A stretch of 64,000 nt of DNA, from contig JAAFYY010000001.1 of assembly GCA_014284505.1 (NCBI GenBank), positions 7,675,845 to 7,739,844 on the forward strand, read 5' to 3'. The notes beneath the pieces are model-generated. The model was not told the origin of the DNA. It made no database searches and saw nothing but the letters and a program-made list of their open reading frames with translations. This document shows, in pieces, positions 19,901 to 29,168 of the stretch. This DNA is from Streptacidiphilus sp. 4-A2. Its GTDB lineage: Bacteria; Actinomycetota; Actinomycetes; Streptomycetales; Streptomycetaceae. Position 1 is the first letter of the stretch. The number at the start of each line of letters is the position of its first letter. A program made the position numbers and the translations under genes.

Positions 19901-20568
19901 GTGCGGTTCTGGGTGATCGAGCGGGCCCCGACCTCGCGCTCACGCCAGTGGTAGATCGGCTCGCTGAGGATGTCCACCCGCTTGGCGAGGAAGTGCAGCG
20001 GCACGCTGACCGGGGCGTCCTCGTAGAGGATGCCCGGGTACTCCAGGCCCTGGGCGTCCCAGAACGAGCGCCGGTACACCTTGTTCCAGGCGGTGCGGTC
20101 GGTGACCAGCAGCGGGCGCTCGGTGATGTGGGTGCGCAGCGCCGTCTCGGCGAAGGGCCGGCGGTGCACCGGGGACTGCACATAGCCGACGGAGCGGAAG
20201 CGCAGCACATTGCCGCTGACGAAGTCGGACCCGGTGCTGTCCAGGGTCTCCACCATCAGCTGGTACGCCGTCGGCGGCATGGTGTCGTCGCTGTCGACGA
20301 ACGCCAGGTACTCGGAGTCCGGGTCGATGTTGCGGATGCCGGTGTTGCGGGCCGGGCCGAGGCCCTTGTTCTCCTGCTTGACCAGCCGGAACCGGCTGTC
20401 CTTGGCGGCGAAGCGCTCCGCGATCTCCGCGCTGTCGTCGGTTGAGCCGTCGTCCACCATCACCACCTCGAGGTCGGTGAGGGTCTGCGCCGCGATGGAG
20501 CTCAGGCACTCGTCCAGGTACAGCCGGACGTTGTAGATAGGGACGACAACGGAGAGACGGGGTGCCAT
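16989..20568 (-). CDS. GT2 glycosyltransferase fused to CDP-glycerol glycerophosphotransferase
   Basis: One long protein of about 1190 residues. The N-terminal GT-A domain (1-290) begins LSVVVPIYNVRLYLDECL with VDDGSTDDS, NKGLGPARNTGI and FVDSDDTMP. A middle region of about 450 residues looks beta-rich. The C-terminal 400 residues form a TagF/TarF-type domain with QTWHGTPLKRIGFDFDND, ASGYPRNDVLLADD, YAPTWRED and TDYSSVMFDYAITGRPI. It probably adds sugar and polymerises or attaches glycerol-phosphate for a teichoic-acid-like polymer at the inner membrane face. Many single-base breaks (about 17660, 17930, 18110, 18220, 18620, 18840, 19040, 19290, 19745) cut the frame. Confidence 0.82.
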
Positions 20569-20753
20569 GAGGTGCGACGGGCCTTTCTCGTACTGGCTCG
20601 GCGTTCCCGAACGGGGGAACGGGAAACGCTGGGGACGGCGCAGAGTAAGCGTAGCCTTTGAGTCGGCGGGTTCCCCCGTCAGGATTCGACGGATGCTACC
20701 TGGCGCACCTGTGGCGGACCAGGCGCCCGGGGCGGGCGGTATTGTTCCCTGCC

Positions 20754-23022
20754 ATGCCCCGTATCAGCGTCATTGTCCCCGCGTACCAGGTCCAGGCGTA
20801 CCTCGGCGAGTGCCTTGACTCGGTTCTGGATCAGTCCTTCCGGGATTTCGAACTGATCGGGGTTGACGACTGCTCTCCTGACGGCAGTGGCGAGATCTTC
20901 GACGAGTACGCCCGGAAGGACGAACGGGTACGGGTACTGCACCTGACGGAGAACGTCGGCCTGGGCCGGGCGCGCAACGCCGGGATCGACGTCGCCACGG
21001 GTGACTACCTGCTCTTCCTCGACAGCGACGACACCCTCACCCCGGCTCGCTGCAAGCGGTCGCGGACCGGCTGGAGCAGACCGGCGGCCCGGACGTGCTG
21101 GTGTACGACTACGCCCGCACCTACTGGGACGGCCGGGTGGTGCGCAGCCGCGACGCCGGGCAGTTCGCGCCGGTCGGCCCGGACGGCGCGCCCCGCCCGA
21201 AGGTCTTCACCGTCGCCGAGCGCGAGGAACTGCTGGGCCTGCTGATGGTGGTCTGGAACAAGGCCTACCGGCGCGGCTTCGTGGAGCAGACCGGGCTGCG
21301 GTTCCCGGCCGGGTACTACGAGGACACCCCGTGGACCTACCCGTCGATGCTGGCGGCCGGGAGCATCGCGGTGCTGGACAAGGTGGTGGTGCACTACCGG
21401 CAGCGCCGCCAGGGCGGCAACATCCTGGCCACGGTCAGCCGCAAGCACTTCGACATCTTCGCCCAGTACGACCTGGTCTTCGCCTTCCTCGACGAGCACC
21501 CCGAGCTGGAGCGCTGGCGTCCGCTGCTGCACCGGCGGATGGCCGACCACCTGCGGACCATCGGCAACCACCCGGACCGGGTGCCCCCGGGCGACCGGGC
21601 CGAGTTCTTCGCCCGCGCCGCGAGGAGGAGCGCCGGCACCGTCCCTCCGGCTCGCCCGCGGTGGAGCTGGCCGCCGACTGGCGCTCCGGCGCCGTCGGCC
21701 GGCTCGCCAAGCAGGCGAAGCGGACCGCACGCCAGGCCCAGCCGCAGGTCAAGCGGGCCGTGGCCGGATCTGTGCTGGGTGCCTACCAGCGGATCCAGCG
21801 GCAGCTGCCGGTGGACCAGGAGCTCGCGGTCTTCGGTGCCTACTGGGGCCGGGTGCCCTGCTGCAACCCGGCCGCGATCGACGCCGCGCTGCGCCGGCTC
21901 GCCCCGCAGATCCGTTCGGTGTGGGTGGTCGAGAACAAGCGGCGGGCCGAGGTCCCGAAGGGTCTGACCGTGGTCGGCCCGGGCTCGCGCGGCTACCGCG
22001 AGGCGATCTCCCGGGCCCGCTACTTCGTCAACAACGTGAACTTCCCGGACGGCGCCCCCAAGCGCCCCGGCACCGTCCACCTCCAGACCCACCACGGCAC
22101 GCCGATCAAGAAGATGGGCCTGGACCTCCAGGAGTACCCGGCGGCCGCCGGGGGCCTGGACTTCCCGAAGCTGCTGGAGCGGGTCGACCGCTGGGACTAC
22201 AGCCTGAGCTCCAACCGCTACTCCACGCTGATCTGGGAGCGGGTCTACCCGTCGTCCTTCCGCACCCTGGAGTACGGCTACCCGCGCAACGACGTCTTCT
22301 ACTCGGCGACCGCCGAGGACGTGGCCGCCGCCCGCGCCGAGCTCGGCATCCGGCCCGGCCAGACCGCGCTGCTGTACGCGCCGACACTTCGGGACTACCG
22401 GGCGACCTACCGCCCGCAGCTGGACCTGGCCCGGCTGGCGCGCCGCCTCGGCCCGGACTTCGTCCTGCTCAACCGGGGCCACTACCTGTACGACAAGGAC
22501 TCGGCGTTCGGCACCGGCGGCTCCGGCAGCGTGCTGGACGTCTCCCGGCACCCCTCGGTGGAGCGGCTGGCGCTGGCGGCGGACGCGCTGGTCACCGACT
22601 ACTCCTCGCTGATGTTCGACTACGCCAACCTGGACCGGCCGATCGTGGTGTTCGCCGACGACTGGGAGGTGTACCGGCAGACCCGGGGTGTCTACCTGGA
22701 CCTCTTCTCCGGGCGTCCGGGCGAGGCTCCGGGCCCGGCCGTGCGCACCGAGGCCGAGCTGGCCGAGCTGTTCCGCTCGGGCGAGTGGGACTCCGCCGCG
22801 GCGGCCGGGCTGCGCGGCGCGTTCCGGGAACGTTTCTGCGCCTTCGACGACGGGCAGGCGGCGGAGCGGGTGGTCCGTACGGTCTTCCTCGGCGAGCGTG
22901 AGCCGCTGCCGTTCAAGCCCCTCGCCGAGCGCACCCCGGCCCGCGGCCCTGAGCGGGCCGGTCGGGAGCGGCCGTCAGGGGTGACGGTGGGTCGGGCTTC
23001 CGGCCCGCCGCCGGTGCCGTAG
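20754..23022 (+). CDS. Second GT2-CDP-glycerol glycerophosphotransferase fusion
   Basis: About 756 residues with the same architecture as the divergent gene but without its long middle region. The GT2 domain shows ISVIVPAYQVQAYLGECLDS, VDDCSPDGSGEIFDEYA, NVGLGRARNAGI and FLDSDDTLTP. The TagF-type domain shows the conserved QTHHGTPIKKMGLDLQEYP, YGYPRNDVFYS, YAPTLRDY and TDYSSLMFDYANLDRPIVVF. Frames change near 21045 and 21625. The sequence is far from a simple duplicate of the neighbour, so the two enzymes probably make different linkages. ATG 20754 is the natural start of the GT2 fold. The C-terminus ends in a basic/Pro-rich tail. Confidence 0.85.
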
Positions 23023-23042
23023 GTTCCGCTGCGACGGTACTC

Positions 23043-23119
23043 GTTCCGTGACGGCGTTCCGTGCGGGCGTCCGTGACGGCGTTCCGTGCGGGTGTTCCGT
23101 GCGGGCGTTCCATGACGGC
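23043..23119. repeat. 13-bp tandem repeat, six units
   Basis: Six head-to-tail units of GTTCCGTG(A/C)(C/G)GG(C/T). One unit has lost a T and is 12 bp; two variant sequences alternate. It fills the gap between the glycerophosphotransferase stop (23022) and yihY (23136). Confidence 0.85.
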
Positions 23120-23135
23120 GTGAAGGCAGGATCGG

Positions 23136-24236
23136 ATGGACTGGCTGACCCGACTGCCGGTGATCGGACCGGTCGTTGCCTGGCTGCTGCGCTCCCGGCC
23201 CTACCGGGTGTACGAGCACTTCAACGACGTGGGCTCGAACCGGCTCGCGGGCGCCGTCACCTTCTTCGGCTTCCTGGCACTGTTCCCGCTGCTCACGGTC
23301 GCCATGGCGGTCGCCATCGGCACTCTGAGCGCCGCGCAGGTGCACACCCTCCAGGACAAGATCGCGGCCCAGGTCCCGGCGCTGTCGCAGTCGCTGGACC
23401 TGGAGGGGCTGGTCCGCAACGCCGCGACCGTCGGCCTGGTCAGCGGCCTGCTGCTGCTGATCTCCGGGCTCGGCTGGGTCGACACCACCCGGGTGGCCGT
23501 CCGCACCGTGTGGCGGCTGCCGGTCGAGCCGGGCAACGCGGTGCTGCGCAAGGCCCAGGATCTGGGCGTGCTGCTGGGCCTCGGCCTGGCGGCCACGGTG
23601 TCGCTGGCCGCCTCCGCCTTCGCCGGCTCGCTGACCGGGCAGGTCACCCACTGGCTCGGCATCGAGCACTCGACCGCCGGGCGCTACCTGCTGGCCGGGG
23701 CCGCCTATGTGATCGCGGTGGGCTCGGACATGCTGATCTTCGCCTACCTGCTGGTGGGTCTGCCCCCGATCAGGCTGGAGCGCTCGAAGGCGGTGTTCCA
23801 GGCCGCGCTGATGGGCGCGATCGGCTTCGAACTGCTCAAGCAGCTGCTGTCGGCCTATCTCAGCCACATCGCCAGGAAGAGCACCTACGGGGCCTTCGGC
23901 ACCCCGGTCGCGCTGCTGCTGTGGCTCAACATCATCTTCCGCTGGCTGCTCTACTGCGTCGCCTGGACCGCCACCGCCGACCCGGTCGCCGGGCAGGCCC
24001 GGGCCAGGGACCGGGCGGTGGAGGAGTGGCGGGCGGCCGGCGGCTGGGACACCCCCGGCGCCGGGAGTGTCCCGGTGCCGCCGCAGCTGCTCGGCGGCCC
24101 CGCCGTGCCCTCCGCCCCGTCGGTGCCGGTCCGCCCGGGGCGGCCGGGCGGCCGGATCGCCCTGGCCGCCGCTTTCGGCAGCGGATTCCTGGCCCGCGGC
24201 CTGCTGGCCCGGCGGCGGGCGCGACGTCCGCGCTGA
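23136..24236 (+). CDS. YihY/BrkB family inner membrane protein
   Basis: Intact, 366 residues. It has the six-helix YihY plan: HFNDVGSNRLAGAVTFFGFLALFPLLTV, LVSGLLLLISGLGWVDTTRVAVRTVW, the helix around LGVLLGLGLAATVSLAASAF, YVIAVGSDMLIFAYLLVGLPP, and the signature KSTYGAFGTPVALLLWLNIIFRWLLYCVAW. A soluble Pro-rich and then basic C-terminus follows. The family is not RNase BN despite old names and has no settled function. It commonly sits between trpS and the carboxypeptidase gene in Streptomyces. The stop codon lies in a 15-bp duplication. Confidence 0.92.
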   Translation: MDWLTRLPVIGPVVAWLLRSRPYRVYEHFNDVGSNRLAGAVTFFGFLALFPLLTVAMAVAIGTLSAAQVHTLQDKIAAQVPALSQSLDLEGLVRNAATVGLVSGLLLLISGLGWVDTTRVAVRTVWRLPVEPGNAVLRKAQDLGVLLGLGLAATVSLAASAFAGSLTGQVTHWLGIEHSTAGRYLLAGAAYVIAVGSDMLIFAYLLVGLPPIRLERSKAVFQAALMGAIGFELLKQLLSAYLSHIARKSTYGAFGTPVALLLWLNIIFRWLLYCVAWTATADPVAGQARARDRAVEEWRAAGGWDTPGAGSVPVPPQLLGGPAVPSAPSVPVRPGRPGGRIALAAAFGSGFLARGLLARRRARRPR

Positions 24237-24280
24237 GGACGTCCGCGCTGAGGTGCCCGTACTGCGGCGTCCGCGCTGCG
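24223..24280. repeat. 15-bp tandem repeat spanning the YihY stop codon
   Basis: Two perfect 15-bp units GACGTCCGCGCTGAG (24223-24237 and 24238-24252) followed by two degenerate units. The first unit contains the TGA stop of the YihY gene and the second carries the same TGA in the same phase. Confidence 0.8.
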
Positions 24281-24358
24281 GTGTCCGTACGTGGACCGTG
24301 GACTTACCTGCGTCTGCCAGGCTGGCCGGAGAAGCGGAACTGAGGCAGGCGAGGGGTC

Positions 24359-25049
24359 ATGACAGAGCACGGCAGAGTGCTGGTCGTCGACGACGACGCG
24401 GCGATCCGGCGATCCCTGGAGCGCGGGCTGCGGCTCAGCGGATTCACCGTGGAGCTGGCGGACGGCGGCCAGGCCGCCCTCGCCGCGCACGACCGCTCCG
24501 CGCCCGACGTGCTGGTGCTCGACGTCTCCATGCCCGACCTGACCGGCACCGAGGTCTGCCGCAGGCTGCGCGCCGCCGGGGAGGAGACCCCGGTGCTGAT
24601 GCTGTCCGCGCTCGACCAGCTGGAGGACCGGCTCGCCGGGCTCCAGGCCGGGGCCGACGACTACCTGGTGAAGCCCTTCGCCTTGCAGGAGCTGGTGCTG
24701 CGGCTGCACGCGCTGCTGCGCCGCCGACCGCCGCGCCCCAGCGCGCTGCTGCGGGTCGACGGCCTGACCGTGGACCCGCAGACCCGCGAGGTCCGCTATC
24801 TGGAGCAGCCGGTGGAGCTCACCCGCCGCGAGTACGAGCTGCTGGAGGTGCTCACCCGCAACGCCGGGATCGTGCTCACCCGGGATCAGCTGCTGGAACG
24901 GGTCTGGGGCTACGACTTCGACGTGCGCACCGACGTGGTCGACACCTTCGTCAGCTATCTGCGCCGCAAACTCGAAGCAGGCGGGCGCCGCGGCTGGTGC
25001 AGACCGTGCGCGGGGTGGCTTCGTGCTGCGGACCGGGGGCGTGCGATGA
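24359..25049 (+). CDS. OmpR-family response regulator
   Basis: About 230 residues. The receiver domain shows the acidic pair VVDDDAAIRRS, the phospho-acceptor VLVLDVSMPDL, the Ser/Ala switch LMLSALD and the Lys in YLVKPFA. The C-terminal winged helix shows LTRREYELLEVLTRNAG, the LLERVWGYDF loop and VDTFVSYLRRKLE. One base is missing near 24987, so the end should read LVQTVRGVGFVLRTGGVR and stop at 25049. The stop overlaps the kinase ATG (ATGA). It is paired with the kinase and probably controls the two downstream exported proteins. Confidence 0.92.
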
Positions 25050-26504
25050 GACTGTCCAGCCGGATCGCCCTGGTCACCGCGGTGCTGGTGCCGGTGCTCG
25101 TGCTGCTGTCCGGGCTGCTGCTGCTGGGCCTGGTCAGCCGGGACCTGCACGCCGGGCAGGACGCCCAGCTGCGGCAGCGCACCGCAGCCGCGCTGCCGGA
25201 CGCCCGGGTCGCGCTGCGTGCCTTCGACAACGGACGGTCCCGGCAGGAGCTCAACCAGCAGCACCGGCTGGACGCGGTCGCGCTGAACGTCGGCTTCCGG
25301 CTCGACGCCGCCGACGGCACCCCGGTGATCACCGAGGGCAGCCAGCCCGCGCCGGACTTCCCGCTGCCCGCCGCCACCGGTGACCCGGTCACCGTCCAGG
25401 CCGACGGGTTCACCTGGCAGGCCCTCGGCCAGCCGGTCAGCGCCGCGAACGGCCAGCCGGCCGGCACGCTGTGGCTGTTCTCCCCGGCCTCCGCCGTGCG
25501 GGACGAGGTGGCCTCGGTCCGCGGCCGGATCATCCTGGTGGCCCTGATCGCCGCGCCGCTCGGCGGGCTGCTGGCGTTCGGCATCGCCGAGCGCGCCGCC
25601 CGGCCGCTGCGGCAGCTCCAGCGCCGCACGAGCGGCCTCGACCCGGACGACCCGGCCACCCGGCTGGAGCACCACCCGACCAGAGTGGTCGAGGTGGACG
25701 ATCTCGCCCGGACCATCCAGTCGGTGCTCAGCCGTTACGACGAACAGGCCGCGCGCACCACCGAGGCGCTGGAGACCGCCCGCGCCTTCGCCGCCTCCGC
25801 CTCGCACGAACTGCGCACCCCGCTGATGAGCATGCGCACCAACCTGGACATCCTGGCCGACCACCCCGACCTGGGCCCCAGGACCGGGCCGAGGTGCTGG
25901 GGGACCTCCAGACCGAGCACGCCCGGCTGCTCGGACTGCTCACCGCGCTGCGCTCGCTCGCCCAGGGCGACCTGGTGCAGGCCGACGCCTTCACCCGGGT
26001 CGATCTGGCGGAGCTGGTCGAGTCCGCGGTCGCGGATGCCCACAGACTCCAGCCGCAGGCCGCCGTCGCGGTCAGCGCCCCGGCGTCGATGCCGCTGCCC
26101 GGCTGGGAACCCGGGCTGCGGATCATGGTGGCCAACCTGCTCACCAACGCCCTGGTGCACGGCACCCGGCCGGGACAGCCGGCGCGGATCACCGTCGCCC
26201 TCGGCTGGGAGGGCGGCCAGGCGGTGCTCACCGTGGACGACACCGGCCCCGGTATCCCGCCGACCAGCGGCAGGCGGTGTTCGCCCGGTTCCGGCGCGGC
26301 CCGGACAGCCCCGGCTCCGGGCTCGGCCTGACCCTGGTCGCCCAGCAGGTCGCGCTGCACAGCGGTACCGTCCGGATCACCGACCCGCCGTACGGCTACG
26401 GCACCCGGGTGGAGATCCGGCTGCCGCTCGCCGCGGACCGCTCCAGCACGCTGACCCTGCCGCTGCGCCGGGACTGGCTGAGCACGGCGGCCCAGGGCGA
26501 CTGA
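25046..26504 (+). CDS. Sensor histidine kinase
   Basis: About 486 residues. It has an N-terminal membrane helix (IALVTAVLVPVLVLLSGLLL), an extracytoplasmic sensor of about 130 residues with no cysteines, and a second helix (IILVALIAAPLGGLLAFGIA). A HAMP-like linker leads to the HisKA box (SASHELRTPLMSMRTNLD), then the ATPase domain with N box (VANLLTNALVH), G1 box (VDDTGPGIP) and G2 box (GSGLGLTLVAQQVALH). Frames break near 25880 and 26270. It is translationally coupled to the regulator by ATGA. Confidence 0.92.
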
Positions 26505-26540
26505 CCCGGCCCGGGAGCAGGCTGAACGACTGTCAGCGCA

Positions 26541-26557
26541 CCACAAGGTTTCCACAA
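26541..26557 (+). promoter_or_regulatory. Direct repeat CCACAA, 11-bp period, candidate regulator box
   Basis: CCACAA occurs at 26541-26546 and 26552-26557, one helical turn apart, just upstream of a possible -10 element (TACTCT at 26569-26574) in the promoter of the secreted protein gene. Tandem half-sites of this spacing are typical for OmpR-family regulators. Its use by the adjacent regulator is inference. Confidence 0.4.
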
Positions 26558-26625
26558 AGAGGCTTCCTACTCTCAGTCGCAGACGGGGCGTCAACCGGAG
26601 CCCCGAGGACTCAGGAGGAGATCTC

Positions 26626-27062
26626 ATGTCCATCCGACGCGCCGCTGTCGTCCCGGGCCTGGTCGCCCTCGCCCTGGCGGGGTCGCTGCTCGGTGCGAGC
26701 GCCCCGGCCTTCGCCGCGGGCACCACCACCACCGCCACCGCCACCACCGCCACGGCCAAGACCGCCACCGGTCCGAAGAACGACGGGCGCACGGGATCTG
26801 CCTGCGCGCCACCAAGGTGGAGGCCCGGATCAGCCGCGACCTCGCCCGCCTCAACGGCCCGGTCACCGAGGTCGGCTCCATCGCCCGGCTCGCCCAGCGG
26901 GTCGACGACGCCAAGACCGCCGGACACGCCGCGATCGAGACCTACCTCCAGAACCGGCTGACCTACCGTCAGTCGCTGGTGCCCACGCTTCAGCAGCGGC
27001 AGACCGACCTGGGCGCGGTCAACACCTGGTGCGCCGCCAACGACAACGGCAAGGGGCAGTGA
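26626..27062 (+). CDS. Small secreted protein downstream of the two-component system
   Basis: About 145 residues. The Sec signal peptide MSIRRAAVVPGLVALALAG with cleavage near APAFA is followed by a Thr/Ala-rich linker. The mature part is predicted helical (ARISRDLARLNGPVTEVGSI, RLAQRVDDAKTAGHAAIETY), ending in NTWCAANDNGKGQ, with two Cys in total. One base is missing near 26792. Strong AGGAGGAGA ribosome site. The gene follows the kinase by 121 bp with its own promoter and is coupled to the lipoprotein gene by TGATG. I do not recognise a named family. Confidence 0.75.
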
Positions 27063-27313
27063 TGCGCCGGACCACCGCCCTGCTGTTCGCGGGCTGCGCC
27101 GCCGCCGCGGCGCTCGCGCTCACCGGCTGCTCGGCCGGGAGCAACTCGGCGGCCACGACCGTGCCCGCCTCCGGGTCGACCCAGCCCGCCGCCGGGGCCG
27201 CGGCCAACAGCGGCCCCTCCGGCAGCCTGGCCCAGCAGATGGCCCAGAAGGTGAGCGCGGCCGAGAGCGCCGCCGGCGCCGCCGAGTCGGACGCGGCCAC
27301 CGACCCCAAGTGA
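27062..27313 (+). CDS. Small lipoprotein
   Basis: 83 residues. The signal peptide RRTTALLFAGCAAAAALAL ends in the lipobox LTGC. The mature part is Ser/Ala/Gly-rich with a short helical end (LAQQMAQKVSAAESAAGAAE). The ATG shares a base with the stop of the preceding gene. Probably anchored on the outer face of the membrane; it could be a partner of the secreted protein or an input to the kinase. Confidence 0.78.
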   Translation: MRRTTALLFAGCAAAAALALTGCSAGSNSAATTVPASGSTQPAAGAAANSGPSGSLAQQMAQKVSAAESAAGAAESDAATDPK

Positions 27314-27317
27314 CCCG

Positions 27318-27339
27318 CCTCCCGGGCCGGCCCGGGAGG
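27318..27339. terminator. Short GC-rich hairpin between convergent genes
   Basis: CCTCCCGGG pairs with CCCGGGAGG around a four-base loop, five bases after the lipoprotein stop. Confidence 0.75.
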
Positions 27340-27375
27340 GGATGACCTGTCGGCGCGGGGATGACTTGTCGGCGC
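27338..27375. repeat. 19-bp direct duplication
   Basis: GGGGATGACCTGTCGGCGC followed directly by a copy with one change, 24 bases after the lipoprotein stop. Confidence 0.75.
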
Positions 27376-27409
27376 GGCCCGGGCCGGGGCGCCGGTTGTG
27401 CGCGGTGGG

Positions 27410-28656
27410 TCAGCCGGCCCGGCGGCGGCGTCGGCGCAGCAGGGCCACGCCGCCGACGGCCGCCAGGGCCACTGCCCCGCCGGCCAGCGACCAGCCGAGA
27501 GTGCCGGGGCGTTGTCCGCGTCCGAGGCGGTCAGCGTGGTGGCCGACGGAGCGGTCCGCTTGACCGCGGTCGCCGGGTGGGTCTGGGCCAGGGCCACGGC
27601 CTGGTTCAGGGTGCCGACGCCGACCGGCCGGACCTTGCCGTCCGCCGCGAAGCCCCAGTTCAGCAGGTCCCTGGCCTCGTTGTAGACCGCGTTGAAGTGC
27701 CCGCTCTGCGGGTTCATCACGGTGACCAGGATGGTCCGGCCGTCCCGCCGGGCCGCCACCACCAGCGTGTTGCCGGCGTTGGTGGTGTAGCCGTTCTTCA
27801 CCCCGATCAGCCCGGGGTAGCGGTCCACACCGTTGAGGCCGGACAGCAGCCGGTCGGTGTTGTCGATCTCGAAGGACCTGCCCCGGGTCTGCGCCCCGCC
27901 GGGGAACTCCGCGAAGGCCGTCGCGCAGTACTGGGCGAAGGCCGGGTTGCGCAGCCCGTCGCGGGCGAAAAGGCTCAGGTCGTAGGCCGAGGACAGCTGC
28001 CCCGGCTCGTCGTAGCCATCCGGGGTGACCACCTTGGTGTCGTCCGCGTCCAGCGTCTGGGCCTTGGCCTGCATCTGCGCGACGGTGGCCGCGACCCCTC
28101 CGTTCATCGACGAGAGCACATGCACCGCGTCGTTGCCGGAGCGAAGGAACACGCCCAGCCACAGATCCGACACCCGGTAGCTCCGCCCGGACTCCACACC
28201 GACCTGGCTGCTGCCCTCGCCCATCCCGGCCAGGTCGGAGTCGTTGACCCGGTGGGTCCAGTCGGCCGGGAGCTTCGGCAGCACGGTGTCCGCGAACAGC
28301 GTCTTCAGCGTGCTCGCCGGGGGCAGCCGCCAGTGCGCGTCCTTGGCGGCCAGGACCTGGCCGCTCCCGTTGTCCGAGACGATCCACGACAGCGCGGACA
28401 TGTCCGGCAGTGCGGGCGCGCCCGGCAGCGGGTCACTCTGGACGCCCGGCCGGCCCAGCCGGCTGCCGCCGACGGTGGACATGGCGGCGGGCGGCAGGGC
28501 GGCGGGCGAGGCGTTCGCAGCGGCGTTCGTGGCAGCGTGGGCGGCGACGTTCGGAGCGGCGTTCGCGATGGCGGGCAGGCCGCCGACAGTGACCACGGCG
28601 GCGGCCACCGCGCTGAGCGGGGCCGCTGTCCATACGAGACGATTGTCGAGACGCAC
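27410..28656 (-). CDS. D-alanyl-D-alanine carboxypeptidase (S11 penicillin-binding protein)
   Basis: About 415 residues. The signal peptide (LVWTAAPLSAVAAAVVTVGG) and an Ala-rich linker precede the S11 peptidase. The nucleophile motif is STLK (PPASTLKTLFAD), the second motif SGN (FLRSGNDAVHVLSS), and the third reads KNG rather than KTG (GVKNGYTTNAGNTLVVAA). A C-terminal membrane anchor follows (WSLAGGAVALAAVGGVALL, then a poly-Arg end). One frame break lies near 27510, just before the anchor. It trims pentapeptide stems of peptidoglycan. It is divergent from the SCO4848-type gene, as in Streptomyces. Confidence 0.9.
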
Positions 28657-28737
28657 GGAGCGACGGTACCCGATCGATCCGCGCCCTCACCGGACCCGGA
28701 GGAAGACCCCCCGGTTAGCCCTCTCATACTGGGAGGC

Positions 28738-29046
28738 ATGAAGCTGAGCCGCCGTGCCTCCTGGTTCCTGACCGCTTTCGGTATCTGGTCCGTTTGGATC
28801 TGGGTGACTTTTTTCAAGAATTTGTGGGCGGACGGCGAGGGTCTGGCCTTCGTCCACGGCGACCACTCCCGCCCCACCGCGTACTTCTGGATCCACGCCA
28901 CGCTGGCGCTGACCTCGCTGATCCTGGGCGTGCTGGTCGGCTCGATCGGCGTCCGCGCGCTGCGCCGCGACCGCCGCGCGGCGGCGCAGGCGGCGCCCGA
29001 GGCAGCCGAGGCAGCGGAGCTGACCGGCGCCGGCGCCGACCGCTGA
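28738..29046 (+). CDS. SCO4848-type small membrane protein
   Basis: 102 residues, intact. Two membrane helices (ASWFLTAFGIWSVWIWVTFF; IHATLALTSLILGVLVGSI) flank a short outside loop with HGDHSRPTAYFW. The tail is Ala/Glu/Arg-rich and cytosolic. GGGAGG precedes the ATG at 28738. This small protein is conserved next to the carboxypeptidase in streptomycetes; its function is unknown. Confidence 0.85.
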   Translation: MKLSRRASWFLTAFGIWSVWIWVTFFKNLWADGEGLAFVHGDHSRPTAYFWIHATLALTSLILGVLVGSIGVRALRRDRRAAAQAAPEAAEAAELTGAGADR

Positions 29047-29079
29047 ACCGATGGCGTGTCCTGCGGTGCGATCGGTAGC

Positions 29080-29154
29080 GTGCCGACCGGCCGCCTGCCG
29101 ACCGGGGACCCGCCGACCGGTGACCCGCCGACCGGTGACCCGCCGACCGGTGAC
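29080..29154. repeat. 15-bp tandem repeat, five units
   Basis: Three perfect units CCGCCGACCGGTGAC (29110-29154) preceded by two degenerate units. The array lies 33 bases after the stop of the SCO4848-type gene and ends 14 bases before the methyltransferase ATG. Confidence 0.85.
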
Positions 29155-29168
29155 AGCGAGGAACGCCC

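Noticed and set aside
24359..27313. A single 984-residue regulator-kinase-tail fusion
   Set aside because: It arises from one missing base at about 24987 and further ones in the kinase. The ATGA start of the kinase and the normal C-terminus of the regulator show separate genes.
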